Part shown: positions 1 to 9,045 of the stretch, one piece after another
How the letters are laid out: each line of letters opens with the position of its first letter
Numbering within the stretch: the stretch's first letter is position 1
NCBI GenBank assembly: GCA_965243605.1
Contig: CBDEVQ010000117.1
Location: forward strand, 1-64,000
Reading direction: 5' to 3'
Origin: JBMYYR01 sp965243605
GTDB lineage: Bacteria; Bacteroidota; Bacteroidia; Flavobacteriales; CAJXXR01
Length of the DNA: 64,000 bases
Position numbers and translations under genes: made by a program
The notes under the pieces: model-generated
The model's database searches: none
Told to the model about the DNA's origin: nothing
Seen by the model: the letters and a program-made list of their open reading frames with translations, nothing else

Positions 1-119
1 CTATGTAGAGTACGCCTAGATACACCAGATTGTTTTGCAATATCATCTAAAGAGGAGGTAATATCCTTCCCCCATTCTTTTATGGCTGTTTGTAATATTT
101 TCGTTTTTGTCTCACTCAT
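1..119 (-). CDS. TetR/AcrR family transcriptional regulator, N-terminal part (partial)
   Basis: The first 39 codons of a gene read leftward and run off the window edge. The translation begins MSETKTKILQTAIKEWG and continues through a helix-turn-helix of the form DDIAKQSGVSRRTLHR, the classical TetR DNA-binding signature. The ligand domain lies outside the window, so neither ligand nor targets can be inferred. The start ATG is at 119-117 with no strong ribosome-binding sequence, which is normal in Bacteroidota. A perfect palindrome (137-180) lies 18 bp upstream of the start and could be its operator as well as the terminator of the preceding gene. TetR membership is seen from the motif; autoregulation is inference. 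Confidence 0.8.
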   Translation of the reverse strand, partial: MSETKTKILQTAIKEWGKDITSSLDDIAKQSGVSRRTLH

Positions 120-136
120 GCGACAAAGATATATAA

Positions 137-180
137 AAAAACACAAACTTGTCACATAAGTGTGACAAGTTTGTGTTTTT
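137..180 (-). terminator. Perfect 20-bp-arm palindrome: terminator of 271-2469 and/or TetR operator
   Basis: The arms 137-156 and 161-180 are perfect reverse complements around a 4-base loop (taag). Read on the minus strand the stem is followed by a T-rich run, the form of an intrinsic terminator for the lipoprotein gene that ends at 271. It also sits directly in front of the TetR start at 119, where a palindromic operator would be expected. The inner core TTGTCACA/TGTGACAA is GC-richer than the tails. Both roles are compatible. Confidence 0.6.
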
Positions 181-270
181 AGGGTTTTAGGCTGTATACA
201 TTTATAGGGTTGGTAGACGCCCCAAACAGAGTATAATAACACTTTTCACTAACAAAAATATTCCTGTAAA

Positions 271-2469
271 CTATTTGGATGCTTTAATCTTCTTCTTTAA
301 ATCTTTTAAGGTTAGAGATTCAAAGAAATCCGTTTTCCAACGGATGTGTTTTTTATGTTCTTTTGGATATATCATATACTCAACAAAAGCCTGTTCAACC
401 AAATTCTCTTTCGTTTCAGACGTACGAAATTTTAATAAAATTGAGCCATCATTTTCTATGGTATACTGTACTTCTAATACACGATCTAAAAATGCCTTAA
501 CATCTTGAGAATAGATGTATTTAATATAGGATCCAGATTTATTAGGTACATAAGATTTAAGATTTACCCATATCCTGTTGTTATGATCTTTAAATATCTT
601 CTGCTTTCCTTTAACATGGGGAACTATATAATGTATTGACTTAAAATTTAAGCTATTATTAGCATCTATTATTCCTCGTATCTGTCCAGGGGCATCATCA
701 GAAAATATTACTGTTTTTAAAATATGGTTCTCAATATTCACCTCTCCATGGACTTGAAATACCCAATGTTTCTCCAACAATGTATACGTATTTCCTTCCG
801 TCTTTTCCTCAAGTGTAAATATTCCATTATCCCTACTATATAAGGGTCTATTTTCTGGGATAAATTTTATATCAACCACATGAAATTTCTCTTCAACTAG
901 TATTTGATACTTAACGATATAATACTGATGATTGGACGGATTAAAAAGAATACAAAACGCCTTGCCACTTTCTCTTTTATGTTTAGGGACCGTTACAAAT
1001 TGCCAAGTACTATCTACACCTTTACCTTGTAAAAATAACGAAGGTTGAAACGCTATCCGTTTTTTTATGTCTGAAATAGATTCCCCGTTAAACGTGTATT
1101 TTGGTAAGGCATCTATTTGTTGACTAGTTTGTTCTAAAAAGACTTTAAATTTTTCGTGCTCTATTTCTTGTGGAGAAGGGGGAACTTCTTCTATAGTAAC
1201 ATCATATGGTAAATCAGAAGCATCATTAAAATAATACGAAAACAACCAGTCTTCTGAAATAAGACCTTTATCTTCAATATTTTCATAATACTTTCCATCA
1301 TGATACAATGAAATAACCCTCCAATCTTCATATTGCAATTGAGATTCTTCTTTGCTAAAACGTGTTTTAAGCTCTAAAACACTATCTGACAAATGCTTAT
1401 ATTTTACTTCTAAAACCATAATCACATTAGTATCTCCAATAAAATTGTAAAAATATTCTTTAAAATGTGCATCACTACATTTATAATAATCAGACATATA
1501 AGGTTCTTTACATGAAATCACAGCGTCAGTAGTATATTCAAATACATCTAGCCATTTTACATCTAAATGATTATTGATGGTAATAACCGTATCTTTAATA
1601 GGAGAATTTACACCATATAGGTTTAAATGATCAAAAAACACCTCGTCATATTGTACAACATCAGATTTTCTATACACCAAAATACTATCTTCAATTTCTA
1701 AATATGAGTACTGATCATAGTTTAAATAATGTATTAATGGTTCTTCCTCTATTTTTCCTTCTTGGGTAATCCGTTGTTTCTTAATATCAGGAAGAACAAT
1801 GTTTTCAGTAAGCTCATAATTCATTTCTGTATAAATACTTAAATCTTCTAAAATTTGGTAATTATAGGAAGTCATGTACCCGCTTTCATCACTAAAACTA
1901 ATATGTGATACGCTTGGTAGATAAAAATATCCAATATGTGTATTGTCTATGATTTCTAGTGTGGTTGTATTAAACACTACGATATAAAGAGAATTTGCAT
2001 TCCTTCCATTTTCAGGATCCAATTTTCCAAATCCAAATAATGATACTGTTTTGTTAGGAATATTAGTTTCAAATTTAGTTAGAAATCTCCCATATTTTTC
2101 TCCCTCACTTAATACCATAGGATTAAAGTTTACTTCATTCATCTGTTCATGCTTAAACACTGAATCTAAGATACTTAAATATGGTTTACGCTCAACAAAT
2201 CTGGCTAGGGTGGAATCTAATATTTGACCATTATATACCTCTCCATTAAACACTTCAAATGGTAAAATTGTAGTTTCTGCTTTATTAAAAGCGTTTATTA
2301 TTTTCTCTTTAGACTGGAGCTCTTCTTCATTCTGCACAGGCTCAACGTTGTCTATTGATATAACCTTCTGTTCTGGTTGAATTGAATTATTAGATTTATT
2401 TTCTGATGTATTACACCCTACCAAAAACATAACCAATAATATGGATAAACGCCTTAAATATGTATTCAT
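271..2469 (-). CDS. Large lipoprotein of unknown function with internal duplication
   Basis: About 732 residues; I do not recognise the family. I place the start at the second in-frame Met (MNTYLRRLSI...) because it gives a compact lipoprotein signal peptide ending in the lipobox LVGC, followed by an Asn/Ser/Lys-rich linker; the upstream Met at 2490 would add seven residues before the charged N-region. The mature part looks like two related halves (roughly residues 40-420 and 440-732): each has an FNGE segment near its start, a central stretch with NSLYIVVFNTTT or ...CILFNPSNHQYY, and a late VLEVKY or VLEVQY strand. The gene starts 48 bases after the PepSY-flavoprotein stop on the same strand, with no terminator seen between, so it may be the last gene of the iron-type operon. 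Probably envelope-anchored. Confidence 0.7.
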   Translation of the reverse strand: MNTYLRRLSILLVMFLVGCNTSENKSNNSIQPEQKVISIDNVEPVQNEEELQSKEKIINAFNKAETTILPFEVFNGEVYNGQILDSTLARFVERKPYLSILDSVFKHEQMNEVNFNPMVLSEGEKYGRFLTKFETNIPNKTVSLFGFGKLDPENGRNANSLYIVVFNTTTLEIIDNTHIGYFYLPSVSHISFSDESGYMTSYNYQILEDLSIYTEMNYELTENIVLPDIKKQRITQEGKIEEEPLIHYLNYDQYSYLEIEDSILVYRKSDVVQYDEVFFDHLNLYGVNSPIKDTVITINNHLDVKWLDVFEYTTDAVISCKEPYMSDYYKCSDAHFKEYFYNFIGDTNVIMVLEVKYKHLSDSVLELKTRFSKEESQLQYEDWRVISLYHDGKYYENIEDKGLISEDWLFSYYFNDASDLPYDVTIEEVPPSPQEIEHEKFKVFLEQTSQQIDALPKYTFNGESISDIKKRIAFQPSLFLQGKGVDSTWQFVTVPKHKRESGKAFCILFNPSNHQYYIVKYQILVEEKFHVVDIKFIPENRPLYSRDNGIFTLEEKTEGNTYTLLEKHWVFQVHGEVNIENHILKTVIFSDDAPGQIRGIIDANNSLNFKSIHYIVPHVKGKQKIFKDHNNRIWVNLKSYVPNKSGSYIKYIYSQDVKAFLDRVLEVQYTIENDGSILLKFRTSETKENLVEQAFVEYMIYPKEHKKHIRWKTDFFESLTLKDLKKKIKASK

Positions 2470-2517
2470 ATATATTATATTAATGCTCAAATTTAAGCAA
2501 TAATAATTTTATTTCCA

Positions 2518-4719
2518 CTAGTAACAATCCATCTTTATACGTCCCTTCTTTATTAAAACATCTACAGATGTATTTAATGGTTTGGTAAGCATTGTATCCA
2601 AAATGACTAAAACCTGTTTTTGCATGGCCACCGATCCACAAATCATGATGACACCATTATTTTGTACAACCTGAATAACGCTCTCAGCTTGTTGCCTTAA
2701 AATATCTTGAACATAAACTTTATTATTTTGTTCTTGAGAATATGCTGGGTGAAAGCTAGATAATCTATTTTGTTCTATTCCTTTATCAACAATCTTTTTA
2801 TATAAGTGGTATGATTCCTTTGTTCTTCCTCCCCAAAACAAATGGATATTAATTTGTTTCACGTTGTCATTTATCATACCTAAAAAAGGAGCAATACCAG
2901 TTCCGTTTGAAATCATGATGACTTCATTCGTTCTTTTAGGAAAACGAAATGATTTATGTTTTTTAATCTGTCCTTTAACAATATCATTGTTTGATAAATG
3001 TCTTAAATAGGTTGAACATACTCCAAACTCGTGTTTTTTAATACTTAACAAAATGTCATTGTCTATTTTTCCTATAGAATATAAACGCTCTACCCCATCT
3101 TCTTTTGGAACTAAAGACAATAAATCACCTGATTTAAAACGTTCAGGATTCTCTGGTTTTAATCGAATTAGAAAGGTTTCATCAACATTCAAAGGTGTTC
3201 TTGTAACTACAGTAAACTCTTTTTCAACTTTAGGCTTTAAGTATTTTGGACGACTTAACTCCATAGCCATTCCTTGAGCTTTTGCCCATTGTTTTGCCCA
3301 ATGATTAAAGGCATTAAACGATTGATTATTGACCTTATATAGATCTATAAAAGACGAATACGACTCTGGCTTTGTCTTAGCCATTTTATCAATATCTAAA
3401 GCAAACTTACAATATTGTGTATATGCTTTAGAACCAAACCCAACAATAGTATATTGTAATGGTTGAATGGGATTAATATTATTAAATCGTTTAAGAAATT
3501 TGTTGGCGTTTACAGGTGCTTCACCATCGCCATATGTAGACGTAATGATAATTAAATGTTGGGCACGGTTATACGTTGAATAGGCATTTAAATCGTCAAC
3601 ATATACGATTTTATCCTCTTGTAATAAAGCTTTATAGAGTTGATTAGCAAACAAAAATGTACTTCCTGTTTCTGAACCAACTAGAATAATATATTCGGCA
3701 CTGTTCTTACTAAATCTATTTTTTATTGTCTTTTTTTGCTTTCTTCTTTTAAACGTAAGTGTAAAGCCAGAATAAATAAAAAACAAAATACTTATACAGG
3801 AACTCAATAATATGAGTGACCACAATACACTTCCTTGTCCAGTATGATAATCTATGCTCCAATCAGCCAATGTTTTGACCTTACCTAGCTGTGTTTCACT
3901 TAAAAGCTCTCCTGTAAATTGATTAATGATATAGGTTTTATTGGCTAACCTAATGGTATAAAAATCATCTACAGCATTAGAAAATGGGAATTCTACGGAA
4001 CGGACTTCACTTAATGGTATTTTTTTTAATACTTTAAACTCACCTATAGATCGTTTGGGTGTTTTAATTAAAGTATTGTAGTTAATATCTTGTTTTGGTT
4101 TGTGTTTTGGAAAAACATCAAATCTATACAAAGACAAGTAAACACCTGTAAGTGTAATAATGATTATAGGAAGGAGTAGTAATCTCCCTAAAACCGTATG
4201 CCAATATTGAGAAAAGTTATCTTTAATAACCTTAGAAAAGAAATTTTGAATTTTAAGTTGACGTTTGATAATTAGAATAGTCCCTGTTAATGCTATTATT
4301 AACAGTAAAAAAGAAGTTATTCCAATAATAATACGTCCTGTACTTTTTAGAAATAAGGAGCGGTGTAAATTCGTTGTTACTCTAAACAATTTAGATTTAA
4401 CGATACGTTCTCCTAAAAACTGTCCAGTTTTTGGATCTATATACCCTGTAACGGATTTACCTTCTTTGTTTATGGCGTCGATTAAAACAAAATGGTTTGG
4501 GTCTATTTCTAACTGTATAACCTCATCATACTCTTGCTTTACAATCTCTAATGTAGCACCTAAATGGAGGTCATTAAATTGTTCAACACAATATCCTTTC
4601 TGAGCATTTGAAATGGGTTCGAATGCTAAAATTATTCCTGTTACAGAAGCTATTATAATAAAAACAAAAGAAGATATAGCCAAAACTAGATGGCTATATC
4701 TCCAAAGTGAAATCGTCAT
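2518..4719 (-). CDS. PepSY-domain membrane flavoprotein reductase (flavodoxin + FAD/NAD(P) domains)
   Basis: A 733-residue fusion. Residues ~1-330 form a PepSY-associated membrane module with four predicted helices (near 8-30, 135-155, 180-200 and 300-322). A flavodoxin-like FMN domain follows at ~344-480, with the phosphate loop GSETGST and the STYGDGEAP loop. The C-terminus is a ferredoxin-NADP reductase module: RLYSIG for FAD binding, SNGTGIAPFLG and WGGRTKES for the pyridine nucleotide, MICGS, and an aromatic last residue (Tyr). The family is found with TonB siderophore receptors and is thought to reduce ferric iron or siderophore at the inner membrane using NAD(P)H. It lies 13 bp after DUF2271 in a tight five-gene operon, which supports that role. 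The substrate is inferred. Confidence 0.85.
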   Translation of the reverse strand: MTISLWRYSHLVLAISSFVFIIIASVTGIILAFEPISNAQKGYCVEQFNDLHLGATLEIVKQEYDEVIQLEIDPNHFVLIDAINKEGKSVTGYIDPKTGQFLGERIVKSKLFRVTTNLHRSLFLKSTGRIIIGITSFLLLIIALTGTILIIKRQLKIQNFFSKVIKDNFSQYWHTVLGRLLLLPIIIITLTGVYLSLYRFDVFPKHKPKQDINYNTLIKTPKRSIGEFKVLKKIPLSEVRSVEFPFSNAVDDFYTIRLANKTYIINQFTGELLSETQLGKVKTLADWSIDYHTGQGSVLWSLILLSSCISILFFIYSGFTLTFKRRKQKKTIKNRFSKNSAEYIILVGSETGSTFLFANQLYKALLQEDKIVYVDDLNAYSTYNRAQHLIIITSTYGDGEAPVNANKFLKRFNNINPIQPLQYTIVGFGSKAYTQYCKFALDIDKMAKTKPESYSSFIDLYKVNNQSFNAFNHWAKQWAKAQGMAMELSRPKYLKPKVEKEFTVVTRTPLNVDETFLIRLKPENPERFKSGDLLSLVPKEDGVERLYSIGKIDNDILLSIKKHEFGVCSTYLRHLSNNDIVKGQIKKHKSFRFPKRTNEVIMISNGTGIAPFLGMINDNVKQINIHLFWGGRTKESYHLYKKIVDKGIEQNRLSSFHPAYSQEQNNKVYVQDILRQQAESVIQVVQNNGVIMICGSVAMQKQVLVILDTMLTKPLNTSVDVLIKKGRIKMDCY

Positions 4720-4732
4720 ATTCTATATTAGA

Positions 4733-5227
4733 TTACTCATTTGGAATAAGGCGTATATAACGTACAAACCCTGTTCCTTCATGCTTTCCACTGACATTTT
4801 CTGATGTTAAATCAAACTCAACATCTTTTTCGTAATATTCTTTATCTTCTACTGCGGTCTCAAATCGAAGCTTATATCCAGCATTTATCTTAGATGGGTC
4901 TATTTCAATAATACTAACTGCTCGTTCTCCTCCTCCAATCGTTTCTCCAGTAATGGCATCAATATTCGGACGTTTTTTTCCGTAAAAGCTCCACCATTCA
5001 GAAATATCATGATACCATTCATCATCATCACCATGAACATATATGGTTTCTTCATATTCACCTTCTGGGTTCATTAAAGAGATTACGATATAGGCACCTT
5101 CTCCTGTATAATTCGTTAATTGAATCATACACTTATAGGAATTTTTGGTTGCATTATATGCTATTGCTAAACCAGTAATCATTAGAAAGGTTACGAATAG
5201 GTTTACCTTTTTTATGTATTTAATCAT
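4733..5227 (-). CDS. DUF2271 domain protein
   Basis: 164 residues with one N-terminal hydrophobic segment (residues ~8-25, signal peptide or anchor) and then a beta-rich domain. The conserved DUF2271 features are visible: an early NYTGEGAYIVISLMNPEGEY strand pair, a central ISEWWSFYGKKRPNIDAITG segment, and a C-terminal GTGFVRYIRLIP. Members are usually small periplasmic proteins encoded beside PepSY proteins and TonB receptors; the biochemical function is not established. It starts 8 bp after the ankyrin gene and ends 13 bp before the PepSY-flavoreductase, so it is co-transcribed with both. A role in handling iron or siderophore in the periplasm is inference from context. Confidence 0.8.
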   Translation of the reverse strand: MIKYIKKVNLFVTFLMITGLAIAYNATKNSYKCMIQLTNYTGEGAYIVISLMNPEGEYEETIYVHGDDDEWYHDISEWWSFYGKKRPNIDAITGETIGGGERAVSIIEIDPSKINAGYKLRFETAVEDKEYYEKDVEFDLTSENVSGKHEGTGFVRYIRLIPNE

Positions 5228-5235
5228 CTTGTGTT

Positions 5236-6735
5236 TTACTTTAAGAATTGAAGATCTATACCATTTGCTTTTAAGAGTTCATTCTCTTTAGCTAAATCAT
5301 ATACCGTTTCTTGAAATTCTGTCTTTATTGTTTTGTTAGCACCAAGTTCAATTAAGTATTTTAAAACCTTATCATCTTTAGCTTTCATCGCTGCCATATG
5401 TAGTACTGTAAGTCCGTCTGCATTTATAGCATTTACATCTACACCTTGACTTGCCAAAAATTCTATTAGATCTCGATCCATTTTATCTATACCAATATGT
5501 AAAAGGCTATTCTTTTTAGCTTGAACGGTAGAGAACTTAACGCCTAAGTTGTTTAAATACTTAGCCTTCTTAAAGAAGTCTTCTTTTTCATTGGCCTCAA
5601 AATTACTCACCAAATAATTTGCTAAACTATTTCCTTCTTTATCAATAATTTGAGTATTTGATTTTTGATCTACCAAAAATGAAATAACGTCCAATGTATT
5701 ACTTGAAATTGCTTTTGTTAAGGCTGTTTGTCCTTTTGTATTTTGAACATTAATATCATTTATGTGTTTAGACAGATAGGTTACAATATCTAAATTATTA
5801 TATGCCGAAGCATTCATAAATGGTGTATTTCCATGTTCATCTTGCTGGTTAACGGATACACCTTTCTGAATAAAAAAGTCCAAGACGTCTTTATCTTTAC
5901 TTGAATATGCGATACTATGTAATGGATTTACACCTTTCTTAGTTGTTACATTTGGATTTATCCCTAAGCCCTCTAAAAATTTATAAACATCTATTCCATT
6001 TTTAATTCTTCGAGTTCCCTTACTCGCAAAAATAAATGCATTTCCACCTTCAGCATTCGGAGTTTTGTAATCTAACCCTTTATCAATAAGCTTTTTTAAA
6101 AGTTCGACATTACCTGTTTGTGCTGTATAATTAAAGGCTCCGTTACCGTAGTTATCTTTACTTTTAAGATTAATCCCATTAGATTCGAAGTAAGTTACCA
6201 TCTTAAAATTATCAAGATAAGGGATCAACAGTAATAAAGCATTTGCTCCATCTTTACTTTTTTCGGTTAAAACATTAGCTCCATGCTTAATAATTAAATC
6301 ATATAAAGCAGGCTCTGTTTGCCCAGTAACTGCTGTAAACGTTAAAAGAGAATATCCTTTATCGTCTATAACATCTGTTTTTGCACCTTTATCTAATAGA
6401 TATTGCATTATTTCAAGATTGCTCTTATAGGCTGCCCAAAATATATAGGTTCTTCCATCATGAGTCAATTTATTTACACCATTGCCATCTATACTCAATA
6501 AATATTTAACGATGGAATTATCTGCTTGAGCTAAAAGAGCACCTGTAACAGCATCAAATCCAAAAGGGCTTAATTGTGTAGCACTATGTCCTTCTTTTAT
6601 CTTTTCTTTAATAACCTCTAGACTCGGTTGTGTTTTCCAGAAGGTTCTCTCTAGAAATACATTATTCTCCTGTGCAGAGGCATGTATTGCCATACCGCAC
6701 AGAAGAACAATTAAAAGTATTTTAAGTTCTTTCAT
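5236..6735 (-). CDS. Secreted ankyrin-repeat protein
   Basis: 499 residues with a cleavable signal peptide (MKELKILLIVLLCGMAIHASA/QE) followed by about twelve ankyrin repeats filling the rest. Recognisable units include DGRTYIFWAAYKSNLEIMQY, GQTALTKAI and DGLTVLHMAAMKAKDDKVLK. Export is predicted from the signal sequence, so the repeats would act as a periplasmic interaction scaffold rather than in the cytoplasm. Ankyrin proteins at this position between a TonB receptor and DUF2271/PepSY genes recur in Bacteroidota iron-uptake loci. Spacing is 12 bp from the receptor gene and 8 bp to DUF2271, so translation is probably coupled. The partner protein is unknown. Confidence 0.85.
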   Translation of the reverse strand: MKELKILLIVLLCGMAIHASAQENNVFLERTFWKTQPSLEVIKEKIKEGHSATQLSPFGFDAVTGALLAQADNSIVKYLLSIDGNGVNKLTHDGRTYIFWAAYKSNLEIMQYLLDKGAKTDVIDDKGYSLLTFTAVTGQTEPALYDLIIKHGANVLTEKSKDGANALLLLIPYLDNFKMVTYFESNGINLKSKDNYGNGAFNYTAQTGNVELLKKLIDKGLDYKTPNAEGGNAFIFASKGTRRIKNGIDVYKFLEGLGINPNVTTKKGVNPLHSIAYSSKDKDVLDFFIQKGVSVNQQDEHGNTPFMNASAYNNLDIVTYLSKHINDINVQNTKGQTALTKAISSNTLDVISFLVDQKSNTQIIDKEGNSLANYLVSNFEANEKEDFFKKAKYLNNLGVKFSTVQAKKNSLLHIGIDKMDRDLIEFLASQGVDVNAINADGLTVLHMAAMKAKDDKVLKYLIELGANKTIKTEFQETVYDLAKENELLKANGIDLQFLK

Positions 6736-6747
6736 GAATTTTATTTG

Positions 6748-9024
6748 TTAGAATCTGTAACGTAACGTAGTACCAAACGTTGCAGGTTGAATTCTATTTA
6801 AGTAAACTGTTCTATACGCATTATATCCAAGTTCATCAAAGATGTTGTTACCAAACACATCTATAATAAAGTTGTTGTTAAACTTATAAGAGGCTTGTAG
6901 ATTAACTGTTGTATATGCCTTTAGCTCAAATGGTTTAGCTCCTGGCACAACACCTGTATGTGTATAACTCTTCGCCCATTCATTATGAGGACGTGCTCCT
7001 AAGTAGTATGCTCCAGCTCCAAGTGTTAACCCTTTAAGCTTCTCTTTAAATGCATAGTTAACCCAAAGGTTAGCCGTATGATTTGGTGTATTTAACGGAC
7101 TTGAATTATAGTAATAATAATCATGGTCTTTAAATTTTGCATCTAAATATGAATACCCTGCAATAACTTCTAAGTTTGGTAATACACGACCAATTAATTC
7201 TAACTCAATACCTGTTCTTGTGTCTTCTCCACCTTTTAAATAGTACCCTAAAGAGTTTCCTAATGGATCTATTGCTTGTAAGTTTAAGTTTTTACTTTGT
7301 GTAGAAAAGAATGTTAAGTTAAAACGTAATGCATTGTCTAACCAAGTCGATTTAATTCCAGTTTCAATTTGATCCCAACGTTCTGTTCCTAACTCATCAC
7401 CATTAATATCTGTATAAAAAGATGATCTTGGATCTGAACTCGTTGCAAAAGAACCAAATACAATGATATTTTCTTTTGGCTTAACATTAAATCCTAATAA
7501 TGGATTTAAAGCATCATCACGTTTAGAACCTACAAGCGATCGCCCTAAGAAGTTTCCTTTTGTTCGTTCAATAGAGCTATACCTTAATCCTAAGAATACA
7601 TCTGCCCAAGAGGCTAATGTTACTTTATCTTGGAATGTAAATCCGTAAGACTTTGTCTTAGAACCTGAGTCTCTATCTCTATTTCTAGATACACTTACCC
7701 CAGAAGGTAATGTGTTATTAATATTACCCGTTACATCAATAATATCAACATATGAATTTTCTGTTGGGTAATTTGCTGTATATCCTAAGTTATCAAATTC
7801 AGACCTTCTATAATCTACACCAAATTGGAATGTATGATTTAAGGCTCCTGTCTTTATACTTAAATCAGATACAAAGTATCCTGCATTAACACTTAACTTA
7901 TCGGTTAATTCACGCTTAAATCGAACGGAGTATGTTGTATTCTCAACAGATGAACGATCAGACTCAAATCCCATAAATTGACTATCAGGTAACTTATAAA
8001 TATTATTAGTAGAATAATCTCCTAAATTTATTGTCCCTTGATCTGGGGTTCTTCCATCATCCATATAATCCATTTCAACATAAATAGTCGTTTTATCATT
8101 AGGTCTCCACGCTAAAGATGGGTTAATGTAAAAACGTTCAGAATTTACATGCTCTCTATAGCTATTAGCCCTATCATATGATCCTGCAACTCTATATGCT
8201 ACTGTGTTGTTTTCATTAAGTGGACCGTAGAAATCAAACGTTGGTCTAATTGCACCATAACTTCCTGTACGAATACTTAATTCTCCACCTTCATAAAATT
8301 TAGGTGTTTTAGTTACAACGTTTATTATACCTCCAACAGATCCTAAATCTCCTCCTAATCCTTGACTAATTGCTGAAATTCCCTTTAACACTTGAATATT
8401 ATCAACTCCTGCCATATCAGTAATAATTCCTGTTCCTCTAAAATCTGAATGTACACGTACACCATTTTTCAGAAGAGGAATACCTCTGTATCCTCTTAGA
8501 GACATACTCTCTCTTGTATTACCATAGGTCGCAAATGTATATACACCTGCAACATTTTTTGTAACATCGCTTAAGGTTAATGCATTTTGCTGATCGATAA
8601 GCTTTTTAGAAAGTATAGATATACTCTGTAACTGCTCGTTAGGCTCTAATGGAATTCTAGTAATAGTTTCTATTTTTTCAGCTCGACGTGTTCTTGAACC
8701 ATATAATTCCACTTCTTCGAGATCTGAATCGTTAACTAAAACAAAACTAATATTAGAAATATCTCCATTAACCGATATTTCTTTTTCCATTTTTTTATAA
8801 CCAACAGCACTAGCAACTAAAGTATATTTGGCGTTGGCAACATTAGATATTTTAAACTCTCCATTGTTATTAGCCTCATCTCCTACTCGTGTCTCTTTTA
8901 AATATACACTTGCATATGGAATTGGTTTACTATTTCCATCTTTAACAGTACCTTCTATAGTCGATTGACCATGAGCTAAATTTAAGCCAACAAGAAGGAT
9001 TAATGCTGATAATACTCTTTTCAT
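6748..9024 (-). CDS. TonB-dependent outer-membrane receptor (probable ferric siderophore)
   Basis: 758 residues. After a signal peptide (to about residue 19) comes a carboxypeptidase-regulatory-like beta domain (~22-110, TIEGTVKDGNSKPIPYASV), usual for Bacteroidota receptors. The plug domain (~125-240) contains LSLRGY-like sequence (MSLRGYRGIPLLKNG) and the VGGIINVVTKTP end. A 22-strand barrel ends in a C-terminal Phe (TTLRYRF). The plug resembles FhuA/FhuE-type siderophore receptors, and the operon partners (PepSY flavoreductase, DUF2271) point to a ferric siderophore. The start is 21 bp after DUF6607. The exact ligand cannot be read from sequence. Confidence 0.88.
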   Translation of the reverse strand: MKRVLSALILLVGLNLAHGQSTIEGTVKDGNSKPIPYASVYLKETRVGDEANNNGEFKISNVANAKYTLVASAVGYKKMEKEISVNGDISNISFVLVNDSDLEEVELYGSRTRRAEKIETITRIPLEPNEQLQSISILSKKLIDQQNALTLSDVTKNVAGVYTFATYGNTRESMSLRGYRGIPLLKNGVRVHSDFRGTGIITDMAGVDNIQVLKGISAISQGLGGDLGSVGGIINVVTKTPKFYEGGELSIRTGSYGAIRPTFDFYGPLNENNTVAYRVAGSYDRANSYREHVNSERFYINPSLAWRPNDKTTIYVEMDYMDDGRTPDQGTINLGDYSTNNIYKLPDSQFMGFESDRSSVENTTYSVRFKRELTDKLSVNAGYFVSDLSIKTGALNHTFQFGVDYRRSEFDNLGYTANYPTENSYVDIIDVTGNINNTLPSGVSVSRNRDRDSGSKTKSYGFTFQDKVTLASWADVFLGLRYSSIERTKGNFLGRSLVGSKRDDALNPLLGFNVKPKENIIVFGSFATSSDPRSSFYTDINGDELGTERWDQIETGIKSTWLDNALRFNLTFFSTQSKNLNLQAIDPLGNSLGYYLKGGEDTRTGIELELIGRVLPNLEVIAGYSYLDAKFKDHDYYYYNSSPLNTPNHTANLWVNYAFKEKLKGLTLGAGAYYLGARPHNEWAKSYTHTGVVPGAKPFELKAYTTVNLQASYKFNNNFIIDVFGNNIFDELGYNAYRTVYLNRIQPATFGTTLRYRF

Positions 9025-9045
9025 GTTTTAGTGAATTTTGCTCAA

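Noticed and set aside
275..508. A plus-strand frame antisense to the lipoprotein gene.
   Set aside because: It is the complementary frame of a well supported gene and shows no protein-like features.
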